A stretch of DNA of 64,000 bases from Sphaerisporangium perillae (lineage in GTDB: Bacteria > Actinomycetota > Actinomycetes > Streptosporangiales > Streptosporangiaceae): NCBI RefSeq assembly GCF_023276435.1, contig NZ_JALLPO010000013.1, forward strand, positions 124,001-188,000, given 5' to 3'. The notes beneath the pieces were generated by a model. The model worked only from the letters and a program-made list of their open reading frames with translations, ran no database searches and was not told the origin of the DNA. How positions within the stretch are numbered: the stretch's first letter is position 1; each line of letters opens with the position of its first letter. Position numbers and translations under genes: made by a program. This document shows positions 1 through 7,275 of the stretch, piece by piece.

Positions 1-889
1 CACACCCGATGCGAAGTGGCTGACCTCTGAAGATACCGCTTCTGCCACCGCCGCCATCGTCGACCATCTCCAGCAACGCGGCCGCCTCCCTAGCCTAGAG
101 GAAATGCCGCAGCAGCTCACCGCCCTCCTCGGACACTTGCGACCGGCCGAGCTGAACCGTCTCGCCCAGCAGGCCGCCGATCCGCACAAGGTCGAAGAAG
201 CTGGGAAGCGATCCTCACTAGACACCCTTCTCTTCCTTGCTCTCGAACTGTTCCATGGCCGCGGCCCCGCGAGCAGCCTCCCGCTTTCGGTTCAACTCGA
301 CATCCGGGCGTTCTTCTCGTCTTACACAGAAGCGTGCAAGCGCGCAGACCGGCTTCTACTTAAACTCCGCGATGACGCATACATTCGCCGTGCGATGGTT
401 GGGTCGGCTGCGGGGAAGTTCACCCCGACAGCCCTGTACGTGCACCGCCGCGCCGTCCACCGGATGCCCATAGTGCTCCGTCTGTATGAGCATTGCGCCA
501 GTATTGCCGCTGGCCGTCCGTCCGAGTGGACGGTTGCGAAGCTACGTCATCAAGGCCGCGGCGTGAGCTGGCTCGATTACCCCGACTTCGACACTGACCC
601 GCATCCTCGTTTGGTCTCGTCGTACACCGTCGACCTACAGACATTGAAGTCTTCATTCTTGTCCTACGCTGGCTCCTCCAACCGTCCGCTCCTTCACCGC
701 AAGCATGAGTTCCTTGCGCCGGATGACCCTGATGTGCCCAAGTACCGTCGCCTCACAGAGGCGGAGGTACGAGCGGGACTTTACGAACAACCACACCTAA
801 TCGGGACAGAGGGGGGATGGGAGAGAGAACTCCACCGGTGCGGGCGATCCCTTAAGGGACACAGGCTGATACGCCGCGCTGATAGTTAA
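1..889 (+). CDS. DNA phosphorothioation-associated putative methyltransferase, C-terminal part
   Basis: The frame is open from base 2 and continues off the left edge; the first in-window ATG (104) is probably internal. The visible 295 residues match the C-terminal half I know from the DNA-phosphorothioation-associated methyltransferase family (TIGR04096 type): RGRLPSLEE, a helical stretch, then TALYVHR, WLDYPDFDTDPHP, a segment ending LLHRKHEF, and a GLYEQPHLIG tail. The SAM-binding domain of the family is N-terminal and would lie outside the window, so activity cannot be judged. These genes are usually found with dnd genes; none is visible here. The next gene, convergent, encodes a nuclease with a likely phosphorothioate-binding domain. 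Low G+C at third positions compared with the chromosomal genes further right fits horizontal transfer. Confidence 0.8.
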   Translation, partial: TPDAKWLTSEDTASATAAIVDHLQQRGRLPSLEEMPQQLTALLGHLRPAELNRLAQQAADPHKVEEAGKRSSLDTLLFLALELFHGRGPASSLPLSVQLDIRAFFSSYTEACKRADRLLLKLRDDAYIRRAMVGSAAGKFTPTALYVHRRAVHRMPIVLRLYEHCASIAAGRPSEWTVAKLRHQGRGVSWLDYPDFDTDPHPRLVSSYTVDLQTLKSSFLSYAGSSNRPLLHRKHEFLAPDDPDVPKYRRLTEAEVRAGLYEQPHLIGTEGGWERELHRCGRSLKGHRLIRRADS

Positions 890-1056
890 GGTCAGTCGAC
901 TCAGGGACCGAGCAGGACGCTCGGCAGAGGGCTGCTGTCGTTCACAGCGACCCTGACCGGCCGGTTCACGCGTGTAGAGCCTCGCCGTACGGCATGGGCG
1001 TATGTAAGGGGCCTGCCGTAACCTGTCTGCTTCTGCAAACCCCTAGCAATCCTTGG

Positions 1057-2283
1057 TCACTTGCACCTGATTGCACCTGTCGACTGAGAGTCCTCGGAGA
1101 TGTGCCGATGGTAGGCCAGGTGTTGGGGATCCGGCGTGTGTCCGTCGGCGAGCCGGATTGGGGTGATCGGCTGGCCGGTCGGGACGTCGATGGCTACGAG
1201 GTCGTCGGTGATTGTGATTGTTCCGCCGTCGAACAGGACGTGGTGGTTGGGGCACAGGCAGAGGAGGTTGCCCGGCTCGTCGGGGCCGTTGTGAGGCGTG
1301 CCAAGCGGGCGGATGTGGGCGCCTTCGGCATAGGGGCCTCGCCTGGTCGTGAGACGGATGTCGCAGATCTGGCACTGATGGTTGTGCACGAGTTTGATCT
1401 GCTCCGCGAGCGCGGAGTCACGGATCACGCGGTTGGTCGTGACCGTGCGGCGGCTTGGTGTTGGTGTCCCGTCGCGGAGAAGTGTGGCCTCGTCCCGGGC
1501 CGGCGTAATGGCGTTGGGTTCGGGGGCAAGCCGGGTGGCCGCGAGTAACTCGTCGCGGTCGACGTCGCGGAAGTATTCGTCGAGGAGTCGCAGGACGATC
1601 TGAGCGCGCACGGCCGGATGATCTGTCACGAGGTCGTGTACCCATGAGCGTAAACCGCTGAGCGGCTGGTTCTGCCGCATCCAGCGCTGCGCCGCGCTGC
1701 CGCTGGCCCTTGGAACGTCGTTTCGGCCAGGGAGGTCCCAGAGCCCGTGGTGATACAGACGGAGTACGGGAAACTCGGCATGCAGGCCGTCGCCGGGATG
1801 GCCGAACTCCCGCAGGAGCGATTCGAGTGCGGGAGAGGCATCTCTCCACGGCACCAGGCGATCGTCGCCCCGGGACACTCTGCCAAGGGCCCAGAGAAGG
1901 GCCAAAGGCTGGTGCCGCTTCCGCGCGCCAGGCGTGGCCGATGCGGCCGTTTTGAGTGTGCCGATCTTCTGGAGCAGGCTCTGCGGGGAGTGCCCGTCGA
2001 TGATGTCGCCTGGACGGGTGACCTCGAAGCCGAGGTCGCTCAGCGCGCGTGCGACGGTGGCGTTGCCGCCGGAGAAGTCCTCGGCTCGCAGCGGCCGGCC
2101 GTCCACGTCGCGATGTGCCACGCCGGCGATGGCCTTGGAGTCGTACCGCTTCCCGTCGTATAGGAGGAAGTAACCGCGCGCCGGGCCGTATCTGTAGACC
2201 TCGAGAAAGGCGTCTCTTCCCAGCTTGTCGTACTCCTCGATAGCGGACAGAACCATCTCGCGACGGAGATCGGAAAGTGCCAT
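1057..2283 (-). CDS. Type IV restriction enzyme, ScoMcrA-like: head, sulfur-binding domain and HNH nuclease
   Basis: 408 residues. The N-terminal ~90 residues (FLEVYRYGPARGYFLLYDGKRY, KAIAGVAH) resemble the ScoMcrA head domain. Residues ~105-250 (RKRHQPLALLWALGR, LVPW, EFPVLRLYHHGLWDL) look like the sulfur-binding domain that recognises phosphorothioated DNA. Residues ~295-355 form an HNH nuclease with C304/C307, EGAHIRPL, EPGNLLCLCPNHH and a following VLFD. Family knowledge: ScoMcrA-type enzymes cut phosphorothioated (and in some cases methylated) foreign DNA. No clear Shine-Dalgarno precedes the ATG; a TATCAT lies 6 bases upstream, so the mRNA may be leaderless. It faces the methyltransferase gene, 167 bases apart. 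Target specificity is inferred, not shown. Confidence 0.75.
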   Translation of the reverse strand: MALSDLRREMVLSAIEEYDKLGRDAFLEVYRYGPARGYFLLYDGKRYDSKAIAGVAHRDVDGRPLRAEDFSGGNATVARALSDLGFEVTRPGDIIDGHSPQSLLQKIGTLKTAASATPGARKRHQPLALLWALGRVSRGDDRLVPWRDASPALESLLREFGHPGDGLHAEFPVLRLYHHGLWDLPGRNDVPRASGSAAQRWMRQNQPLSGLRSWVHDLVTDHPAVRAQIVLRLLDEYFRDVDRDELLAATRLAPEPNAITPARDEATLLRDGTPTPSRRTVTTNRVIRDSALAEQIKLVHNHQCQICDIRLTTRRGPYAEGAHIRPLGTPHNGPDEPGNLLCLCPNHHVLFDGGTITITDDLVAIDVPTGQPITPIRLADGHTPDPQHLAYHRHISEDSQSTGAIRCK

Positions 2284-2514
2284 GAGGGAATGATAGGAAC
2301 AGCTATTGCACTAAATACTGAACCTGATAGCGATATCATCCGGTTAGTATGGTTTTGTCCACTAATTTGCCCAATATGAGGCGGACTGCATGACAGCGGT
2401 GGATGGCCGCTTGCGCTGGACACCCCGCATCCACGTCATGCGCAAGCGAGATGCAATGGGCGTGGAGCACGACGCGCACGGTCCTCGGCGTGGACCACTG
2501 ATCGAGGATGTGAA

Positions 2515-3384
2515 GTGGCTCAGCGTGGTAGAACGCTCGGTGTGGAAGAGCGGCGGGATCGGTTGCGGGGGTTGGGAGAGCTGTTTCGGCGGCTGCGTCG
2601 GGAAGCTGGGCTGACGGGTAAGGAGTTGGCGCAGCGGGCGCAGGTGGGACAGCCGACGATCTCGCGGATCGAGACGGGGCAGCTTCTTCCTACTCCGGAG
2701 ACTGTTGAGCGGGTTGCGGCTGCTCTGGGGCTCGGAGAGAGGGACCGCGGTGAGCTGGATGCGTTGCTTCTGCGGTTGCGTGATGAGGTGTCGCGGCTGC
2801 GGGGTGGGCTGGCCGGCCGGGAGGCGGCTAATGCTGCCCGGGTTCGATCGGCACAGTGGATGGCGGTGTTCTCCTCGGCGGTGATCCCCGCGTTGTTGCA
2901 GACGGCCGAGTACGCGCGGTTGGCGTTGGCGGTCGGCCGGGATGTGGATGAGGAGGACGCGGCCAGGGCGGCGGCCGTGCGCGTTGAGGCGCAGGCGGTG
3001 CTGTTTGAGGAAGGTCGGAAGTTCGCGTTCGTGCTGACGGAGGGGGCGGTGCGGACGTGGCCGGGGTCGCCGTCGTTGATGGTGGCGCAGCTTGACCGGT
3101 TGGTGCAGGTGTCGACGCTGCCGCATGTACGGCTGGGCGTGGTGCCGTGGAAGACGGAGGCGCCGGCGTTTCCACTGAATGGGTTCACGATCTTCGATAA
3201 GGCGGTGAGCGTGGTTGAGAGCCTGACGGGTGATCTCACGTCGACCGAGCCAAGTGAGATTGGAACGCATGAGGAGGCTTTCGAGGCGTTTGCGGCAGCG
3301 GCGGTGTACGGGGATGAGCTGCGGGACCTTCTGGGTGAAATCGGGGCTGACTTTCGGAAGTTGGCGGCCCAGCTAGAGAAGTGA
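2515..3384 (+). CDS. XRE-family regulator with DUF5753 domain
   Basis: 289 residues. A helix-turn-helix of the XRE type lies at about 20-75 (RREAGLTGKELAQRAQVGQPTISRIETG, given here only as its core GKELAQRAQVGQPTISRIE). The remainder (about 100-280: AVIPALLQTAEYAR, WPGSPSLMVAQLDRL, LGVVPW, NGFTIFD, GDELRDLLGEIG) is the DUF5753 effector domain typical of actinomycete regulators that often pair with a DUF397 protein. No DUF397 gene follows; a HATPase gene does, 93 bases downstream. The start is a GTG (2515), and a second GTG in the same frame nearby is also possible. The 231-base gap to the divergent nuclease gene is relatively AT-rich and contains an 8-bp inverted repeat (2408-2415 and 2441-2448). 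Confidence 0.85.
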   Translation: MAQRGRTLGVEERRDRLRGLGELFRRLRREAGLTGKELAQRAQVGQPTISRIETGQLLPTPETVERVAAALGLGERDRGELDALLLRLRDEVSRLRGGLAGREAANAARVRSAQWMAVFSSAVIPALLQTAEYARLALAVGRDVDEEDAARAAAVRVEAQAVLFEEGRKFAFVLTEGAVRTWPGSPSLMVAQLDRLVQVSTLPHVRLGVVPWKTEAPAFPLNGFTIFDKAVSVVESLTGDLTSTEPSEIGTHEEAFEAFAAAAVYGDELRDLLGEIGADFRKLAAQLEK

Positions 3385-3447
3385 CGCATTTATGCGTCGA
3401 ATTCCTTGAGGATGACCAAGTGCAGGTCATACGCTCGTGACGTGGGT

Positions 3448-3463
3448 GTATAGCCCCCTAGAC
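3448..3463. promoter_or_regulatory. Operator-like site, GTATA-GCCCCC-TAGAC
   Basis: First of six related sites with the form GTCTA-N6-TAGAC (one mismatch in the left arm here). It ends 14 bases before the ATG of the HATPase gene, so a bound protein would block transcription or translation initiation of that gene. The other copies are at 4281, 4305, 6053, 6099 and 6142. Confidence 0.6.
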
Positions 3464-3477
3464 GTTGGAGCGTAACC

Positions 3478-3918
3478 ATGAGCGCATGGCGCATGTCTCG
3501 GTCCTTCCTCGGCACTTCCCCCTCGGTAAGGGAAGCCCGCCGGTTCGTCACGTCCTTCCTCGCAGGTTGGCCGATCGTGGATTCGGCCGAGCTCATCGTC
3601 AGCGAGCTGGCCGCCAACGCCGTCCGTCACACCGCCAGCGGCAGGTACGGCGGCCAGTTCCAGGTACTGATTCACGCCCAGCATGATCGGGTCTGGCTGG
3701 GCGTCGTGGACGCCGGCGCGGCACACGGCCCGAGCATCTTCTCGCCGGAGGAGGGCGAGGAGGGCGGCCGAGGCTTGATGATCGTCGGCGCCCTGGCCGA
3801 CACCTATGGAGTCCGCGGCGATGAGCGAGGCCGCACCGTATGGGCGCTGCTGCTGGTCAACGCCGGCAAGAACGCCCCGGCCGCACCTTTGCCGGGCTCC
3901 GAGGCTACGCGTGCGTGA
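3478..3918 (+). CDS. ATP-binding protein, anti-sigma regulatory factor-like HATPase
   Basis: 146 residues, the usual length for small RsbW/SpoIIAB-like HATPase_c_2 proteins of actinomycetes. Visible motifs are the N-box region ELIVSELAANAVRHT, the G1-like segment VVDAGAAHGP and the G2 segment GGRGLMIV. Proteins of this family act as serine kinases or sequestering factors that control sigma factors; the partner here is unknown. GGAG at about 3466 is a suitable ribosome site. A palindromic site at 3448-3463 sits directly upstream. No anti-anti-sigma gene is next to it. Confidence 0.8.
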   Translation: MSAWRMSRSFLGTSPSVREARRFVTSFLAGWPIVDSAELIVSELAANAVRHTASGRYGGQFQVLIHAQHDRVWLGVVDAGAAHGPSIFSPEEGEEGGRGLMIVGALADTYGVRGDERGRTVWALLLVNAGKNAPAAPLPGSEATRA

Positions 3919-4280
3919 TCGGCTGCCCGAGGCTTCGGGTGGTTCTGCCTGTAGGTCGGCGCCCAACGCTCTGACATCGCTCAGGGCCCGCGCTTCGGTG
4001 CGTGCTCGGGGTGCGGCGTGGGCGTGTGGCGGTTGTGCTCTGCTCTGCAACCTGGCTTGGACCGCGTCTTGGCCGGCATCCGCCCCTCTCGTCCTGTCGA
4101 GGTCTGTCCTGTGGTCGGGGGGATGCGCCAGGTGGGCGCTGCTCCGGTCCTCGCGCCATGAGCGTGCTCCCGTGCTGCTCGGTGGGGGAGTTCTACGGTG
4201 AGTCCGCGGGGTGTGCCCAATCGCAGGTGGAACATACGGGCGGTAAGCCTTCAAACCGGTGAACAGCTCAAACGCGTACT
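3919..4280. other. Non-coding stretch within the AICE
   Basis: No convincing gene on either strand: the open frames here have no recognisable domain and no good ribosome site. GC is high. The stretch ends at the paired palindromes that precede the HTH gene, so it probably holds that gene's upstream promoter region. Confidence 0.4.
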
Positions 4281-4320
4281 GTCTAGGGGAATAGACGACA
4301 AAGCGTCTAGGGGCCTAGAC
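4281..4320. promoter_or_regulatory. Two operator-like palindromes
   Basis: GTCTA-GGGGAA-TAGAC (4281-4296) and GTCTA-GGGGCC-TAGAC (4305-4320) both have perfect 5-bp arms and start 24 bases apart. They end 30 bases before the GTG of the HTH gene. The spacing of about two helical turns would let two dimers bind on the same face. If the HTH protein itself binds here, it would be autoregulated. Confidence 0.65.
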
Positions 4321-4350
4321 TCGGTGGAGCATCACCGAGAGGAACCGGCC

Positions 4351-5196
4351 GTGCCATCCAGCGAGCTTGAGCGTATCGCCGCGATCGAGGACCCGTTCGT
4401 CCTGCTGCGCGCGGCCACCGAGCGGCTCAACGCCGCCCAGCAGGAAGTGGCCGAACTCGCCCGGCTGAGGCGCAGGGTGATCCAGGACCTGCACGCCCAA
4501 GGCATGTCGTATGCCCAGATCGCCGAGGCCGCCGGCCTGACCCGGGGCAGGATTCACCAGATCCGGCACACCGGCCCGGCGCCGGAAGGGGCGTTCCTCG
4601 GCACGGGCACGCTCACGATCGCCACCCCGCTCAAGCAGGACGCGATCAAGGCGCGTCCTGTCGTGGCGATGGAAGATGTCACCGCGGGAAAGCGGCTGGA
4701 GGATCTGGCACGCGGCTTCGGGTTGTCGGTGGAGTTGGAGCACGTCCCCCTTGGCGGGGACATCGATCTCAACCGGCCCAATCTGATCGTGATCTGCGGT
4801 CCGCGGCTCTCGCCGGTGATGGCGCAGATGTATGAGTCCGATCCGGTGCTGGAGTGGGTCAAGGCCGACGACGGTCCGTGGACGATCCATGACAGCCGTA
4901 CCGGCACCACCTACCGGTCAGGAGAGGACAACGACCCGGCCGCCAACGTGGACTACGCCTACCTTGGCCGGCTGGCCCGGCCGGACGGGAAAGGCAACGT
5001 GCTGGTGTTCACCGGTATCCATCCGCAAGGCACCCTCGGCGTCGTCAGTCTGATCGTCTCGGAGATCAACACGCTCTGGGGTCAGGTCGGCGAAGACCGG
5101 TTCTCCACGGTGGTGGGTGTGGAGTACGACCCGGCGACCGGGGAACCGGTCAAAGCGGAACTGGCCAGCCCGCTCTACCGGCACGAGGGGGACTAG
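4351..5196 (+). CDS. Sigma-like HTH protein with C-terminal Rossmann-like domain
   Basis: 281 residues from GTG 4351, chosen because GAGAGGA lies 8 bases upstream and because longer starts would run through the two palindromes. A helical N-terminus (15-48) leads into a helix-turn-helix at about 51-72 (GMSYAQIAEAAGLTRGRIHQ), similar to sigma region 4 or recombinase-type HTHs. The C-terminal ~160 residues contain NLIVICGPRLSP (144-155), a DSRTGTTY strand pair, DYAYLGRL and VFTGIHPQGTLG (219-230), which looks like an alpha/beta nucleotide-sensor module; I cannot name the family. The gene abuts a PP2C phosphatase gene with no gap. It is the best local candidate to bind the repeated palindromes, but that is inference. 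Confidence 0.65.
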   Translation: MPSSELERIAAIEDPFVLLRAATERLNAAQQEVAELARLRRRVIQDLHAQGMSYAQIAEAAGLTRGRIHQIRHTGPAPEGAFLGTGTLTIATPLKQDAIKARPVVAMEDVTAGKRLEDLARGFGLSVELEHVPLGGDIDLNRPNLIVICGPRLSPVMAQMYESDPVLEWVKADDGPWTIHDSRTGTTYRSGEDNDPAANVDYAYLGRLARPDGKGNVLVFTGIHPQGTLGVVSLIVSEINTLWGQVGEDRFSTVVGVEYDPATGEPVKAELASPLYRHEGD

Positions 5197-6033
5197 GTGC
5201 GCGTCACCTTCGCCACCAAGCCCGTCAGCCTGGGCCGACCGAATGAGGACTTCGTCGCGGCCACGCCCGATGCCGTGGTGCTGCTGGACGGCGCGGGTAC
5301 GCCTGCCGGGTCGGAGTCCGGCTGTTCTCATGGTGTGGCGTGGTATTCGCGCATGCTCGGCTCGACGCTGCTGGCCTCGATGACGCAAAGCACCGGGACT
5401 CTGACCGAGATCCTCGGTGAGGGCATCAAGGCCGTGACCTCCATGCACGACTTCACCTGCGATCTCGCCCACGCCGGCACGCCCTCGGCCACCGTGGTCA
5501 TGCTCCGCTGTACCGGCGACATGCTGCAGTGGCTGGTGCTCGCCGACTCCGTCCTCATCCTGGACGTCGCCGATTCGGCTGAGCCGTTGGTCGTCTGCGA
5601 TGACCGCGAGGCGCAGGTCGGCTCGCGTTACCGCAGCCGCATGGACGCCCTTCCCGGTGGCAGTCCGGAACACCAGCAGGCGCACCGTGAGTACGTCGAA
5701 GCGATGCGGCAGCACCGCAACCGTGACGGCGGATTCTGGGTGGCCTCGGTGGAACCTCTCGTCGCAGAACAGGCCGAGACCGGCGCCATCCGCGCTGACC
5801 AGGTCCGTGCAGCCGCGTTGCTCAGCGACGGGGCGTCCCGCCTGGTCGACCGATTCGGCCTGGCGACCTGGCGGGAAGCCCTCGATCTCCTCGACGAGGG
5901 CGGCCCTGCTGAGTTGATCCACCGCGTAAGACAAGCCGAACGCTCTGACCTGGATGGCAGTCACTGGCCTCGTGGCAAGACGTTTGATGACGCTACCGCC
6001 GTATATGTGACGGTCAGCGAAGACGCTGAGTGA
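5197..6033 (+). CDS. PP2C-like Ser/Thr protein phosphatase
   Basis: 278 residues. The PP2C metal ligands and signature blocks are visible: N16-E17-D18, LLDGAG (D31), an ATVVML strand near 98, LLSDGAS (S210-D211-G212) and FDDATAVYV (D264/D265). The fold therefore looks complete and the metal-binding aspartates are kept. The GTG start directly follows the stop of the HTH gene, so the two are probably co-translated. A role in reversing phosphorylation of a regulator of element mobility is plausible; no kinase gene is visible in the element. Confidence 0.75.
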   Translation: MRVTFATKPVSLGRPNEDFVAATPDAVVLLDGAGTPAGSESGCSHGVAWYSRMLGSTLLASMTQSTGTLTEILGEGIKAVTSMHDFTCDLAHAGTPSATVVMLRCTGDMLQWLVLADSVLILDVADSAEPLVVCDDREAQVGSRYRSRMDALPGGSPEHQQAHREYVEAMRQHRNRDGGFWVASVEPLVAEQAETGAIRADQVRAAALLSDGASRLVDRFGLATWREALDLLDEGGPAELIHRVRQAERSDLDGSHWPRGKTFDDATAVYVTVSEDAE

Positions 6034-6052
6034 GCGACACGAAACTCTTTGC

Positions 6053-6157
6053 GTCTATCCCCCTAGACAACCGCACCGCGCCTTGCTTATCTTCTTCTGC
6101 ATAGCCCCCTAGACAGTTCGTCTCAGCGCCTCGCTGTAGCTGTCTAGAGGGGTCGAC
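6053..6157. promoter_or_regulatory. Three operator-like palindromes upstream of the pra-like gene
   Basis: GTCTA-TCCCCC-TAGAC at 6053-6068 (perfect arms), GCATA-GCCCCC-TAGAC at 6099-6114 (right arm perfect), and GTCTA-GAGGGG-TCGAC at 6142-6157 (one mismatch). The last abuts the ribosome site AGGAG (6158-6162) of the pra-like gene, a position suited to repression. The cluster marks the promoter region of the replication and transfer operon. Confidence 0.65.
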
Positions 6158-6169
6158 AGGAGATGAGCG

Positions 6170-6607
6170 ATGGGTATTCGAGGTGCCATCCCGATCAGCT
6201 TCGAGGATGTGTTCCCGCACGGCTGCTACATGGTGGGGGAGGTCGACCAGGTCAAGGACTTCGAGGCCTCCACCGCCGCCAAACCGGTCTACGCCCGCGA
6301 CAAGACCACCGGCGAGTTCGTCTGGCAGGTGACGGTGATCGACTGCGACCCCGAGGCGCGGGAGAAGACCGTCAAGGTCAAGATCCTGGCTCCGGTTCAG
6401 CCGGTGCCCCCGGCCCCGATGCCGGGACTGCCCTTCATCCCGGTGGAGTTCGACCAGCTCGCCGTCACGCCCTACGTCAACGGCAACGGCCGACTCACCT
6501 ACTCGATTAAGGCGCGCCAGATGCGCGCTCCCCGCACCACCGCCTCAACCGCCGCAGCTTCCGCCGCGGTCAAGCACACCAACGTCTCTGGAAAGGACGT
6601 CGCCTGA
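6170..6607 (+). CDS. pra: Pra-like plasmid replication, integration and excision activator
   Basis: 145 residues. GAIPISFEDVFPHGCYMVGEV near the start (19 residues visible from G5) and FVWQVTVIDCDPEAREKTVKVKI-type strands match the conserved AICE protein annotated as replication, integration and excision activator in actinomycetes, whose founding member is Pra of pSAM2. It has a proline-rich middle (about 83-95) and an Ala/Thr-rich tail. AGGAG stands 7 bases before the ATG. It is the first gene of a tight run to int and sits behind three palindromes, which fits a switch that turns the element on. Confidence 0.75.
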   Translation: MGIRGAIPISFEDVFPHGCYMVGEVDQVKDFEASTAAKPVYARDKTTGEFVWQVTVIDCDPEAREKTVKVKILAPVQPVPPAPMPGLPFIPVEFDQLAVTPYVNGNGRLTYSIKARQMRAPRTTASTAAASAAVKHTNVSGKDVA

Positions 6608-6882
6608 TGGCACGCCGCAGGACTCACCGCATCAGCACGATCACGCTCAACACCGGCAGCGGTGCCCGAGCGACCAACCACCCCTACCCGGCCCGCACCC
6701 CGGTCCTGTCCCTGGACTTCGGCGCCCTGTCGGTCCTGGTCACCACCTCCACCGGCGACGAGGTCACCGCCTCCGACCTGGAGTTCGCCCGCCAGCTCGC
6801 CCACCAGGCCCACCAGTTCGCCACCTCGGTGGAGCGCTGCTACCACGGCCTGCCCAACGGACGCGGGGTGATGGCCGCGTGA
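6607..6882 (+). CDS. Small AICE protein, paralog of the next gene
   Basis: 91 residues, no family I can name. The central part SLDFGALSVLVTTSTG and the helix DLEFARQLAHQAHQFATSVERCY recur in the following gene, so the two arose by duplication. The N-terminus is basic (MARRRTHR). Its start shares a base with the stop of the pra-like gene, so it is translated as part of that operon. Confidence 0.7.
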   Translation: MARRRTHRISTITLNTGSGARATNHPYPARTPVLSLDFGALSVLVTTSTGDEVTASDLEFARQLAHQAHQFATSVERCYHGLPNGRGVMAA

Positions 6883-7193
6883 GCGACAACCACCGTCAGC
6901 CCTACACGCACCTGCGGGCTGCGATCGATAGCGGGATCACCTGCCTGGACGTGTCGTTCTACACGTCCGACCTGGCGGTCTCGGTGTTCTGCATAGACCA
7001 GGAACGGGCGTGCCTGGACATCTCCAGCGCCGAGGGGCAGGTGACCATCTCCAGCACCGGAGGTGGCCCGGTCACCGAGGCCGACATCGCCCTGGCCCGC
7101 GAGCTCGCCCACGCGGCGGCACGCTACCTGGCCGAGTGCGAGCGCCTGTATGCCAAGCGCCACCTACCTCCGGCCATCCGAGCCGGGGCCTGA
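6879..7193 (+). CDS. Small AICE protein, paralog of the previous gene
   Basis: 104 residues. A strand segment (CLDISSAEGQVTISSTGGG) and a helix (DIALARELAHAAARYLAECERLY) align with the preceding 91-residue protein. The start GTGA overlaps the previous stop by 4 bases. Function is unknown; the position between the activator and tra fits an accessory role in transfer or replication. Confidence 0.7.
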   Translation: MSDNHRQPYTHLRAAIDSGITCLDVSFYTSDLAVSVFCIDQERACLDISSAEGQVTISSTGGGPVTEADIALARELAHAAARYLAECERLYAKRHLPPAIRAGA

Positions 7194-7275
7194 CACGAGG
7201 TGGGGCCGCTGGAACTGGTACTTCCGGCGGCCCCTGATCTCCCTGGACACAACATCAAGAGAGGGCTTAAGCCTA

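Noticed and set aside
1-2600. Second copy of the tRNA-Arg 3' end as the left AICE attachment site
   Set aside because: I looked for GATTCGAACCTGC-like sequence and found none; the left end is probably outside the window or too diverged to see.
4276-4322. GTCTAG-containing palindromes as DasR sites
   Set aside because: DasR sites have contiguous arms TGGTCTAGACCA; here a 6-base G-rich spacer separates GTCTA and TAGAC, and no GntR gene is near.
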